Origin: Alicyclobacillus sp. ALC3
GTDB taxonomy: Bacteria > Bacillota > Bacilli > Alicyclobacillales > Alicyclobacillaceae
NCBI RefSeq assembly: GCF_028751195.1
Contig: NZ_CP066784.1
Coordinates: 682,001 to 746,000, forward strand
Direction: 5' to 3'
DNA length: 64,000 bases
The notes beneath the pieces are model-generated. The model did not search any database, was not told the DNA's origin, and saw nothing but the letters and a program-made list of their open reading frames with translations. Both the position numbers and the translations under genes were made by a program. Positions 34,108 to 42,397 of this stretch are shown one piece after another; position 1 is the first letter of the stretch, and the number at the start of each line of letters is the position of its first letter.

Positions 34108-35128
34108 TTGTAGACCTCCAAAAAATAGTCTTCATAGACGTAAGCGACTTCGAAGATGATCCGTCAAATCGTTTCCTTGGTTTACCAAAAATATCCTGAT
34201 GCACGACGCCAATATCCCGACCTTGCAGCCGCTGGAATCCGCTGAACTTGCTACCCCTCGACGTGGCCGTCGATAATTCATGTCTTCGTCCGTGGCCGTG
34301 AAAAATCTCTTGAGGCACTACGTCGATGTCACTGGCTTGCAATCGCTCGAATCCGCCAAACGCGATCCTGATCGACGTCGCTGCTGGTGAATCATCTCGT
34401 CGTCCGTGACTGTGAAAGATCGTCTGAGGCACAGCGTTCATATTACTGACATGCAGTAGCTTAAACCCGGTGAATCTGCTCCTGCTTGATGGCCTGAAAA
34501 ACACATTATCTGTTGTAGCGAAACCATCATCCACCAACGATATTCCTTGATACGATCGTAAGTTCTTCCTAACAAGCAAAGCATACAGGTCTTCAGCCAT
34601 GAGGCGTACCCCAGAATTCATGTGAACCTCACTATCCAGTACAGATGAGATAACCCGTGCAACAGTTTGCCAATTGGTCCACTTTAGAATCCTTATAAAC
34701 TCCGCCGGAATGTCTGTGAACTTCTCGCTCCTATAATAATAGTCTGCAGTTATGGCAACGAGGACAAATTGCAAACCCATTTCGTCTGCCTGACTCTGAC
34801 CACCAGCAATCTCCCGAACCAGCTGAGACGGTGTCTTTTCATGTTCCTTACCAAAATCAGAGAAGTACTTTGCTTCAATTAGAAGATAATATTTGCCTAC
34901 AATGATGACCACATCTGGCTCTGTCTTGTCACCGTAGGTGGGCCAAAATAAAAACCCCGCCTCCTGACATTCGACGTGATCAACCGTTAAGCCCGTTTCA
35001 ATCAAGAAACTTTGCAGGAACAAATCTCTGGGTGCGTACTTCAGAAACGAAAAGACATTTGAAGTCAAAATATCTTCCTTGTTCTCATTCTTGCGCGATA
35101 ATTTTCCATGAAGTTCTGCTAAATACAT
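34097..35128 (-). CDS. PD-(D/E)XK nuclease-like protein with three 38-residue C-terminal repeats
   Basis: 343 residues. The N-terminal 110 residues look like a restriction-type nuclease core: the Glu-Asp pair in GDKTEPDVVIIVGKYYLLIE and the following AKYF give a D-x(n)-ExK site. A middle region to about 205 is unassigned. From about residue 220 three units of exactly 38 residues follow, each starting F-x-GF and containing V(P/H)QxIF, with GRR in the first two and RKR in the third. I know no family with this tail. The low-GC stretch, the partner gene and its place in a mobile element suggest a defence module. ATG start at 35128. Confidence 0.55.
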   Translation of the reverse strand: MYLAELHGKLSRKNENKEDILTSNVFSFLKYAPRDLFLQSFLIETGLTVDHVECQEAGFLFWPTYGDKTEPDVVIIVGKYYLLIEAKYFSDFGKEHEKTPSQLVREIAGGQSQADEMGLQFVLVAITADYYYRSEKFTDIPAEFIRILKWTNWQTVARVISSVLDSEVHMNSGVRLMAEDLYALLVRKNLRSYQGISLVDDGFATTDNVFFRPSSRSRFTGFKLLHVSNMNAVPQTIFHSHGRRDDSPAATSIRIAFGGFERLQASDIDVVPQEIFHGHGRRHELSTATSRGSKFSGFQRLQGRDIGVVHQDIFGKPRKRFDGSSSKSLTSMKTIFWRSTNGK

Positions 35129-35155
35129 TTCATCGCCTACTTGTCACCGCGTCCT

Positions 35156-35425
35156 TTACCAGTCATTCTGGTGAATTCTTTGGTCTGTCAAGATGGCAAA
35201 TATGTAGGATGGGGCCTGTAGATGCTGCACAGACGTGGTACTTTGAAGCGGCACGTAGTTGAGGGCCTGTTGAAAGGTGATCTTAGAAACTGACCTGTTC
35301 GTCCTACTCAGATAAATTGCATTGCCCCGAACCACGTATGTGAACTCACCGCCTCTGATTTGTCGGAACGTTTGTCCTTCGCAATCCACAATTCTCTGCC
35401 ACACGCTCTCAATCAACAAGCTCAC
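35156..35425 (-). CDS. small hypothetical protein
   Basis: 89 residues (SVWQRIVDCEGQTFRQIRGG, EFTYVVRGNAIYLSRTNRSV). The pattern suggests a small beta-rich domain with a C-terminal helix. It lies 27 nt upstream of the nuclease-like gene on the same strand and probably belongs to the same operon. No family recognised. Confidence 0.5.
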   Translation of the reverse strand: MSLLIESVWQRIVDCEGQTFRQIRGGEFTYVVRGNAIYLSRTNRSVSKITFQQALNYVPLQSTTSVQHLQAPSYIFAILTDQRIHQNDW

Positions 35426-35464
35426 CCCTTAGACGTTCGGTACGGACACCGTATGCTTAACTTA

Positions 35465-35743
35465 TCAATCTGTCGACTCATTCAACCACTCAAAAAACCT
35501 ACGTGTTGGGATAATGACCCTGCTTCCAGCCTTTTTGCACGGTAACGTCGGGCTTCTGGCCAACTCATACACTTTGCTCTTAGACACCTTCAGTATCTCG
35601 GCTGCCCCATCTACAGTCAATGTTTCACCATACAGGTCAACTAGACTGGTACTAGTTTGCAATGACCTGAGTTCTTCGAGCAATTCTCGCTTAATCTTCT
35701 GCAGTTCTTCAGCAACGATGCCACGGATGAGATCTTCAATCAT
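35465..35743 (-). CDS. excisionase-family HTH protein
   Basis: About 92 residues from the ATG at 35743 (the frame is open to 35776). An N-terminal amphipathic coiled coil (EDLIRGIVAEELQKIKRELL) precedes an HTH_17/Xis-type winged helix: LTVDGAAEILKVSKSKVYEL, PCKKAGSRVIIPTRRFFEWL. It resembles the broken HTH gene immediately upstream, so the two are duplicates. Likely a directionality or regulatory factor of the integrative element. Confidence 0.65.
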   Translation of the reverse strand: MIEDLIRGIVAEELQKIKRELLEELRSLQTSTSLVDLYGETLTVDGAAEILKVSKSKVYELARSPTLPCKKAGSRVIIPTRRFFEWLNESTD

Positions 35744-35745
35744 TA

Positions 35746-35957
35746 TTATGACGCAACTTCCAGTAGGCTCTGCCACCGTCTAGCCAATGCATAAGTCTGG
35801 CTGTACTCATTGAACCGTGATACAAGGGAAAAATTCGGGTCCGTCTTGGGCAACTTTCTAATGGCATACTAGCTCATACCGAGGACCTGCGACGCCTGTT
35901 CGATTGTGAGGACTGGCCCGTACGTTTTAACCTTCGCTTGGTATTTCTCGTCTACTA
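35746..35957 (-). pseudogene. C-terminal piece of a second excisionase-like gene
   Basis: The minus strand reads YQAKVKTYGPVLTIEQASQV, then LGMS, an in-frame TAG, and YAIRKLPKTDPNFSLVSRFN. This is an HTH_17-type domain broken by a stop codon and separated from its N-terminal part by the IS element at 35956-37426. It ends 2 nt before the intact excisionase start. Confidence 0.6.
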
Positions 35958-37426
35958 ATTGAGCGTTTTGCAGAATGACGTTGCGAGCGAATGAAGAAAC
36001 GATTTGATAGCAGCATAACGGGCAAGAAAATCACTTTTTATGTATGGGACGTTTTGTCGTATGCGCGCTGTGTGAATATCAAACCTTCGTCTCGCCTCAA
36101 GCGCTCTTCGCCATACTGCGTGCTACGTTCGCAGCCACCGCTGATGCCAGTAAGACAATTGCATTGATGTAAGCGTAAGCCGTAACTTTCCGGATGCCTC
36201 GCAGATGCATATCGTTCATTGTGAGATGTTCTTTGAGCCGCGAGTTACATCGCTCAACGGATGTTCGCTCGTTGTAGAGCTCCTTCCAACCTCTCGTGTT
36301 TCGGTGAGGATTTGAGTAACGTCGGATATCCTCGACGATGTTCTTCTTGACTACCATTCCGTAGTTGGAGTCTGAGCAAGCTGCAATTCCAAGCGGGCAG
36401 TCAACCTTGCCGACAGCATGTGGGCAACGGAACTTTAAACGACCACTGTCTGCGCCCCAGTACACCATGTCGTATCCCATCGAGCAACGGGGTGTCCCGT
36501 CCGAAGCCATCCCGGCTGGTGGTTCCTTCTCGCCTCGCTTGTTCATTGCGACGATTGCCTGCGCACCGTAACTGCGAGTCGCTTCGTAGTTCTTGACCTG
36601 GTCGTATCCGGCATCCATCATGACGAACTTGAATCTCCAACCGTGCTGAACGATTTCTTTCATCAGAGGTACTGCCATTTCACCGTCGTATACGTTGGCA
36701 GGCGTGACATCCAAGGCAATCGGAAGTTCGCTGGCAGTATCCACCGCAAGGTGGACCTTGTACCCAAACCACGTCAGCTTGTTACCGAAGGTATCGTACT
36801 TCCCACCCCAATTGGCATCGCCGGTATGCTGACTGCGTGACTTTGGCTGCTTTTTCTCGTAAGCGCCAATCGCTGTGCTGTCGATTGCGACATGCTCACC
36901 ATTGATGATGCCAGACTCTCGACACTGATTGACCAGGTCAGTGAAGAGTTCCTGCGCAAGTTCCTTTTCAACCACAGCCTGGAACACGCGACTCAGTGTG
37001 GCAATCGATGGTGCCCGCTCATCCAACCGAAAGCCGCACTGATACCGGAATCTCAGGTCCCTGTCCAGCCGGTGATGGAGACGAGTGAACGTCGATATGC
37101 CCTCCAATGGAGCCGCCAGCAGAGCACGTAAAATTGCTTCTCGATTGATGGGCTTGGCGCCATGGGGTGACGCACTTTTCAACTTGTTGGCGTAGGGTTC
37201 AAGGTCGAGTACTGTAAAGAAAAGACCCAATCGCTCACTGGACTCAATTTCTAACCATTGCTCAAAGGAAAACAGGGGCTTTTGGAGAAGATACAAGTGG
37301 ACTTCCCTCCTTGAGAGTTTCTTGTTTGGTCACTTGAAATCTTCTCCAAGTTGGGGTGAAGTCCCTTTTTATGTCCTGTTATCCCTTGCCCCACAAGGGC
37401 TTATGAATCTGCAAAACGCTCAATTA
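35956..37426 (-). mobile_element. insertion sequence with 21-bp terminal inverted repeats
   Basis: About 1.47 kb. Left end 35956-35976 (TAATTGAGCGTTTTGCAGAAT) reads as the reverse complement of the right end 37406-37426 with one mismatch. If the outermost AATT is counted as flank, a 4-bp AATT target duplication results. The element carries one transposase gene and splits an excisionase-like gene. The open transposase and near-perfect ends suggest a recent insertion. Confidence 0.75.
36097..37296 (-). CDS. IS4/IS5-superfamily DDE transposase (IS1182-like)
   Basis: 399 residues, apparently complete. N-terminal DUF772-type region (INREAILRALLAAPLEGIST, DLRFRYQCGFRLDERAPSIA) then the DDE domain: first Asp in HVAIDSTAIGAYEK, second in FVMMDAGYDQ, Glu in NERTSVERCNSRLKEH. 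A Cys cluster (CPHAVGKVDCPLGIAAC) sits in the insertion domain, as in IS1182-like enzymes. Terminal inverted repeats lie about 120 bp outside on either side. Confidence 0.8.
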   Translation of the reverse strand: MYLLQKPLFSFEQWLEIESSERLGLFFTVLDLEPYANKLKSASPHGAKPINREAILRALLAAPLEGISTFTRLHHRLDRDLRFRYQCGFRLDERAPSIATLSRVFQAVVEKELAQELFTDLVNQCRESGIINGEHVAIDSTAIGAYEKKQPKSRSQHTGDANWGGKYDTFGNKLTWFGYKVHLAVDTASELPIALDVTPANVYDGEMAVPLMKEIVQHGWRFKFVMMDAGYDQVKNYEATRSYGAQAIVAMNKRGEKEPPAGMASDGTPRCSMGYDMVYWGADSGRLKFRCPHAVGKVDCPLGIAACSDSNYGMVVKKNIVEDIRRYSNPHRNTRGWKELYNERTSVERCNSRLKEHLTMNDMHLRGIRKVTAYAYINAIVLLASAVAANVARSMAKSA

Positions 37427-37605
37427 TCAATCTTTACAGCTTCCTGGTATATTCTCTCTAAGAGTTCATAATCTGTTTGGTCAAGTGAAGATACCTTTAC
37501 GGGCTCAACGGCTTCGTCCCAGCTTCCTTCTGGTTGCAGTTCCTTCAGACACTGGCGGACTTCATCACGAACAATTTGGCGAATGAGGCCATCAAGATCC
37601 GCCAC
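37427..37605 (-). pseudogene. N-terminal piece of the IS-split excisionase-like gene
   Basis: MADLDGLIRQIVRDEVRQCL, then KELQPEG, a helical start like that of the intact excisionase-type protein (EDLIRGIVAEEL). The frame runs into the right end of the IS at 37426. The C-terminal half lies beyond the left end, out of frame by one, so the gene was also damaged by a small indel. Confidence 0.6.
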
Positions 37606-37711
37606 CGGATTACCACCCCCTACAGCCTGCTTCCCCTCCCACTGCTATACGTGTAAATATCAACCGAAAACAGGCAAGATTGAGAAGTTAACGAGGATTG
37701 AGGTGAGCCAT

Positions 37712-38202
37712 GTGGAAACCGATACTGGAGAGTATTTAGTTGGCGCCTATTTGAAATTGATTACCGGGTGCCAGGTCATCGACTACAACGTCAGGCCTCC
37801 TGCGGTGGTCAGGACGGGTTGAAGGAACTGGATGTTGTTGGCTTCGACTTTGCCAACGATACCGTGTACCTCTGTGAAGTGACAACCCACCCTCAGGGAG
37901 CTTTATATGGAAACTCCGCGGACGAGACAACAAACCGCATTATTAAAAAGCACAAGTGGCAACGTCAATATGCGAAGCAATATCTTAACACGTTCAGCAC
38001 GCTAAGATTCCAGTTCTGGTCGCCGTACGTCCCACTCGGAAGAACAACCAGAGCACTATCTGAAATGCAGATCTTAGAAATGATCATTAATGAAGATTAT
38101 ACGTCCAGAGTAAATGAGCTACGTGACCTAGCCAGAGCCACACGCCGCGACACTGGAAATCCAGTCTTTCGGACACTTCAAATTCTGGAGCACCTGCGTT
38201 GA
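37712..38202 (+). pseudogene. frameshifted nuclease-like gene
   Basis: Frame one reads GEYLVGAYLKLITGCQVIDY, NVRPP. After loss of one base near 37803 the next frame reads GGQDGLKELDVVGFDFANDT, VYLCEVTTH, FQFWSPYVPLG and ends FRTLQILEHL. The ELDVVGFD..VYLCEVTTH pattern looks like a PD-(D/E)XK core (D-x(n)-E-V-T). Probable start GTG at 37712. The reading continues normally to a stop at 38202, so a single indel inactivated it. Confidence 0.6.
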
Positions 38203-38229
38203 GATATAGAAAAGCCCCCCCCAGAAGAT

Positions 38230-39201
38230 GGGGCTTGCTCATGGCTTACCAAGGTGACGCAACTGCGTCCACCGCGTACGGTATCGCCTTAGACTTCAAC
38301 GCGGACGCGCAGTCCCCACACACGGTCTTGTTCTTGAAGTACGTAACATCGTTCTATATCCGTCCCGAACTCTTCGCTCTCAAGTTGGACAAGCTGGATG
38401 CTCCGAGAATCCAATCTCACTATACACATCTCCAGGATCGTGGCCTATCATCGGCCACGATCCGGCGGGCACGCAGCGTTGCGCAATGCCTTGCGATGGG
38501 CTGTCCAATGGCAGATCCTCACTCACAATCCTGCAGATACTGTGGCCTTACCGCGGATCGAAAAGAAACAGGCGCGGCCGTTGTCGCCAGAGGAGGCTGC
38601 ACGGTTTCTCGAGGCATGCGCTTACGACGAGTACGGGCCGCTATTCCAGCTTCTGTTGTTTACGGGACTGCGCCCTGGTGAGGCAACGGCACTGCGTTGG
38701 TGCGACTTGGACCTCGAGCAACATGTCGTATACGTCCGGAGAACGTACACTAAGAAGGTCGGTCAGGAACTTATCTCATCCCAGAAAACCAAGCAGGGCC
38801 CCCGTGGTGTGCCTCTTCTCGATACTAACTAGATCTCAACTCTGAGAACCTCCAAAACCCCTGCAGTCGAGAAGGCCTGGCAATCGAAGACGAGTTTACA
38901 TCAGGAGAGCCTAGTGTTTACGACCTCAATTGGAACGCCGTTGCAATCTCGTAACCTCATTCTGCGCCACCTCAAGCCATTGTTAAAAGTTGCCGATATA
39001 CCTGAGACTGTCCGGCTGTACGACCTGCGCCACAGTACTGCGACCCTTTTGCTCACGCTTGGGGTGCATCCGAAGGTGGTCCAGGAAATGCTCGAGCACG
39101 CGGATATCAAAATGACGCTTGACACGTATTCGCACGTCCTCCCCACTCTCACACAGGATGCTGCGAAGAAACTCGCGGACCTGTTCTCCGGAAGAGGTTG
39201 A
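38230..39201 (+). pseudogene. broken tyrosine recombinase (integrase)
   Basis: Pieces in order: an SAM-like arm domain (LALKLDKLDAP-type stretch, QSHYTHLQDRGLSSATIRRA), a frameshift near 38466, then ALRNALRWAVQWQILTHNPA, the catalytic Arg in LFTGLRPGEATALRW, an in-frame TAG at 38830-38832, and the C-terminal box LYDLRHSTATLLLTLGVHPK with HAD and the nucleophile in DTYSHVLP. Most active-site residues survive but the protein cannot be made whole. It points at the tRNA-Thr gene, as expected for the integrase of this element. Confidence 0.8.
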
Positions 39202-39382
39202 TTATCTAAGCCCGTTGAGGCTGGTCAATGGGACCAGCCTGATTTGAGGTTGCCTTCCGTTGGGAAGGTATATCCAGACGAGAGTCGTATATTGGTAGTA
39301 GAGGAAATGTGGTACTTTTGGATTGGTTCTACGACGAAAAGCAATAACCCACGGGTTTTTGTTTTTGCACTAACGGGCAGAA

Positions 39383-40000
39383 GTGTTGAGAAATCCAGAG
39401 AATAACCTTCCCGAAGCTGTCCCAAACAACGGGAATTGGATGCCAAACGTATTCGAAGGTTTTACCTTGGGTCGACGAGAAGGGTGTGATTGGATGAGCC
39501 ACATGATACATGTTGATTGGGACGGACATCATGTTAAACTCACATGGTATCCCATGAAGCAGATATCGGACTCCATGACGGTTACAAGTGTTCAGGGGTA
39601 CTGCTTTAACCAAAACAAAGTTGTGCTGGTGAACGTTCGCGGAAGAGGTTTTAACACACCGGGTGGACATATAGAGAACGGCGAAACTATCGAAGAGGCG
39701 TTTCACAGGGAAGTGTTGGAAGAAGCGAGTGTTCGGGGAGAAATTCACTACCTAGGAGTTATTGAAGTCAGTCACGAAGGAAATCCATTGTTTGTTGCTG
39801 GAGGAAAATACCCACTGGTTGGATATCAAGCGTTTTACAGAATGGATATTAGAGAGTGTCTGCCGTTCCGAGAAACCAACGAGACGTCATCACGGATTTG
39901 GGTTGAGCCTGAGCTGGTGAAACAAGTAATAAATGATCACGAACTTTCCTTGTTAGTGTTGCAACAAGCGTTGAAAAGGGATGAATGCTTATCGGACTAA
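39383..40000 (+). CDS. Nudix hydrolase
   Basis: Up to 205 residues; the true start may be the ATG at 39494 (168 residues). The Nudix box is GGHIENGETIEEAFHREVLE followed by EA, with the expected G-x5-E-x7-R-E-x2-E-E spacing. The family hydrolyses nucleoside diphosphates linked to another group, often oxidised or signalling nucleotides. It lies between the broken integrase and the tRNA-Thr gene, so it is element cargo or was trapped at its edge. Confidence 0.75.
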   Translation: MLRNPENNLPEAVPNNGNWMPNVFEGFTLGRREGCDWMSHMIHVDWDGHHVKLTWYPMKQISDSMTVTSVQGYCFNQNKVVLVNVRGRGFNTPGGHIENGETIEEAFHREVLEEASVRGEIHYLGVIEVSHEGNPLFVAGGKYPLVGYQAFYRMDIRECLPFRETNETSSRIWVEPELVKQVINDHELSLLVLQQALKRDECLSD

Positions 40001-40142
40001 CGGGGGCGTTAGTTCAATAGAGGCCTCCCCCTCTACATGCGGCTAGTCACACCTATGACCTCCCAATTCAGCTGTCTGAATTCTGTTTTTCACCCCTGGC
40101 AAAGCCCTCGAAAACCGTCTCTGGACCTATTTCAGCAGAAAT

Positions 40143-40164
40143 GTTGATCAAAAGTTGATCAAAA
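40143..40164. repeat. tandem 11-bp repeat near the tRNA-side element end
   Basis: GTTGATCAAAA occurs twice in tandem. It matches the pattern of the GTTGACCATTT pair at 33418-33439 and most of a copy at 3058-3075. Candidate arm-type integrase sites. Confidence 0.5.
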
Positions 40165-40168
40165 CACC

Positions 40169-40208
40169 AAAACGGGAAGTTGTCCAAGCTGGACTACCTC
40201 CCGTTTTC
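40169..40208 (-). terminator. intrinsic terminator of the tRNA-Thr gene
   Basis: Long hairpin AAAACGGGA..GTCCA / TGGAC..TCCCGTTTT. On the minus strand it is about 23 nt beyond the tRNA 3' end and is followed by GGTGTTTTGATC. Confidence 0.7.
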
Positions 40209-40230
40209 CGCGCCACTATTGGGTTTTTCA

Positions 40231-40305
40231 TGGAGCCACCTATCGGATTCGAACCGATGACCTGCTCATTACGAGTGAGCCGCTCTACCCCTGAGCCAAG
40301 GTGGC
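40231..40305 (-). tRNA. tRNA-Thr (CGU anticodon)
   Basis: 75 nt including an encoded CCA. Acceptor stem GCCACCT / AGGTGGC, D arm GGCTCAGGGGTAGAGC, anticodon stem GCTCA / TGAGC with loop CTCGTAA (anticodon CGT), T arm ATCGGTTCGAATCCGAT. The gene is intact. Its 3' half serves as the attachment site of the element to the left. Confidence 0.95.
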
Positions 40306-40384
40306 ATGTTGGTGTAAATATGCTGGAGGAACCGCGCGTTGTACGGGGTTCTATCGAATACCCGGAGCAAAACCAGCAGGACTT

Positions 40385-40413
40385 AGTTTACTTGCGGCTC
40401 GCAAAAATGTCAA
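40385..40413 (-). promoter_or_regulatory. predicted promoter of the tRNA-Thr gene
   Basis: On the minus strand TTGACA (40413-40408), a 17-bp spacer and TAAACT (40390-40385), about 80 bp before the tRNA. Confidence 0.5.
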
Positions 40414-40548
40414 GACCAATTGGTTGCAAATGAGAGCTTCCGTGACAATCCAAATCGTGTCAAACGACACACCAGCAACCCCTGCATCCGGCCACCCAAC
40501 GCCACGGTTTAAACAGCCTTGTCGTGAGCGCGCCACCACAAGACTCTC

Positions 40549-41847
40549 CTACCTCGCATGCTTCCTTAGTTCCTTCAGCGAATACCTCGTCCCTCTCCAC
40601 TCAATGCCACCGCGCCGAGCTGTCAGCCATGCTCCCCGCACCAATGCGAACACCAGCAGGCACACGCCAAGCGGCAGCGTGAGCAGCCAGCCGAGTGAGA
40701 AGTGCGCCAGGCGGCCTAGCCATACGTACAATCCGGTCAGCCACGCGAAACAATAGGCAAACGCAGCCGCGGCAAGGCCAGACCCCGCGACCAAGCCCCA
40801 GACGACGCCCCCTATCGGCCCGAGGTAAAACAGCAGGCATCCGACCATCGCCATCGTAAACAGCAAGTACGAGTAGCCGAACGGCGCGAGCGAGTTCTTC
40901 TCGAGGCCGCGCAGCATGTCCGAAAAGCTCTTATACCACTCGACTTCGACGAGCCCTGGGCCTGGCACGAAGCGCTGGCGCCGGCCGGCGGAGCGGAGGC
41001 GCTGGGCAAGGTCGAGATCATCCACAGCAGACATCGCCATCGCCTTGTGCGTGCCCATCGCTTCGTACGCGTTCAGCCGCACGAGGTTGAACGCGCCAAT
41101 GCCCATGCTCACCTTGGAGCCATCGAGGTTCGCGGCCTGGGGGCGGAAGACGACCATCATGTTGTATGTGAAAAACGTGACGGCTGCGCCGAGCGCAAGG
41201 CCCTTCGTTCGGATGGTCGGTGGCACGGTGATGTGGTCGGCGCCTTCCTCCACGGCTCGCGCAACGGCCTGTGCGATGGCGGTCAGGTGAAACTCGATGT
41301 CGGCGTCCGTGAACAGCAGCCATTCGCCGGTCGCGCGCCGCGATGCTTCATATAATGCGTGGTTTTTGCCGAGCCATCCGTCCGGTAGCGTCTGGACGTG
41401 CAGCACGGTCAAGGGCGGGGTGGCGGGCCAGGTGGAGGCGGCAGCGTCAAGCAGGCGGCCCGTGTCGTCCGTGGACCGGTCGTCCACCGCGATAATCTCC
41501 AGGTTCGGGTACGTCTGCCGCTGCAGGGTATCGAGGGTGTGGAGGATGGAGAACTGTTCGTTGCGGGCCGGGACGATGACGGTCACCCGCGGTAGTGAGG
41601 CATCAGCGGCGCGTAACGCGGCACTGGCCCCGTGGTGCAGCGCGGCGTCGCCCGCATCGGCAGGCTGGCCGAGCGAGGCATCGGCGCAACCGTCTGACGC
41701 TGTGGCACCGTGATCGACGACAAAGTCCCCCGTCCCCGGCTGGAGCGGCCGCGTGCGCCGCATTCCGGGCAGCGCGCGCAGACCCATGACCGTCCAGCCG
41801 AGTGCGAGGGCGATGGCAAAGATGAGCAGCAGGGTGTGTCCTGTCAA
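40549..41847 (-). CDS. family 2 glycosyltransferase, 4,4'-diaponeurosporenoate glycosyltransferase-like
   Basis: About 432 residues if started at the TTG at 41847, 11 nt after the YbjQ stop (the frame is open to 41946 but would overlap that gene). N-terminal TM helix, GT-A domain with VTVIVPARNEQFSILHTLDT, IIAVDDRSTDDTGRLL, LFTDADIEF (DxD-type metal site), SAVDDLDLAQRLRSAGR and a late EVEWYKSF, then three or four C-terminal TM helices. The layout fits CrtQ-type enzymes that glycosylate carotenoid acids at the membrane. GC-rich, unlike the island to its left. No crt genes are adjacent. Confidence 0.7.
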   Translation of the reverse strand: MTGHTLLLIFAIALALGWTVMGLRALPGMRRTRPLQPGTGDFVVDHGATASDGCADASLGQPADAGDAALHHGASAALRAADASLPRVTVIVPARNEQFSILHTLDTLQRQTYPNLEIIAVDDRSTDDTGRLLDAAASTWPATPPLTVLHVQTLPDGWLGKNHALYEASRRATGEWLLFTDADIEFHLTAIAQAVARAVEEGADHITVPPTIRTKGLALGAAVTFFTYNMMVVFRPQAANLDGSKVSMGIGAFNLVRLNAYEAMGTHKAMAMSAVDDLDLAQRLRSAGRRQRFVPGPGLVEVEWYKSFSDMLRGLEKNSLAPFGYSYLLFTMAMVGCLLFYLGPIGGVVWGLVAGSGLAAAAFAYCFAWLTGLYVWLGRLAHFSLGWLLTLPLGVCLLVFALVRGAWLTARRGGIEWRGTRYSLKELRKHAR

Positions 41848-41857
41848 CGCAGTCGCG

Positions 41858-42190
41858 TTAATGCGCCGATGCGACGCGGCGAATGCGGACGGCCGTGCCG
41901 TAGGCGACGATTTCTGACATCGTCTGGCCAATCTCGCTCGAGTCAAATCGCATCATCACGACGCCGTCCGCACCCATCGCCTGAGCATTCTTTTTCAGGC
42001 GGTCGATGGCGTCCTGGCGCGCATGTTCCAGGAGTTGTGTGTACTCGTGGATCTCCCCGCCGACGATGCTGCGCAGGCCCGCGACAAAGTTACCGCCGAG
42101 CCCGCGGCTGCGCACGACGACGCCGAACACTTCGCCGAGCGACTCCTCCACCTCATACCCAGGGATGCGCTCTGTTGTCACGACTACCAT
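41858..42190 (-). CDS. YbjQ/UPF0145 family protein
   Basis: About 110 residues from the ATG at 42190 (GGGAGGAG upstream; the frame opens at 42199). Family features: VVTTERIPGYEVEESLGEVF, GVVVRSRGLGGN, QAMGADGVVMMRFDSSEIG. These small proteins form pentamers; their role is uncertain and has been linked to metal or envelope stress. It directly precedes the glycosyltransferase gene and is probably co-transcribed. Confidence 0.85.
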   Translation of the reverse strand: MVVVTTERIPGYEVEESLGEVFGVVVRSRGLGGNFVAGLRSIVGGEIHEYTQLLEHARQDAIDRLKKNAQAMGADGVVMMRFDSSEIGQTMSEIVAYGTAVRIRRVASAH

Positions 42191-42397
42191 GCTCTCCATC
42201 TCCTCCCGTTCGAGTTGCGCTGTGTGGCTACAAACTCAGGGTTCGCGCTTGTTGTGGCGTCCATACACAGACGTTGCGCTAGGTGTTACAGCAGCGCCAT
42301 TCCACCCTCATCATACACGTTCTGGACGCACCTGAATACGGTCGGCATAGGCGGCGCACTGCGGGGGGACACTGAGCGAACAGGAGAGTGATCACGG

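Noticed and set aside
38830-38832. In-frame TAG in the integrase read as recoding
   Set aside because: The gene also has a frameshift near 38466, so plain decay is the simpler reading.
40155-40433. ORF with PPIGFEPMTCSLRVS across the tRNA-Thr gene
   Set aside because: Same artefact: translation of the complement of a real tRNA gene.
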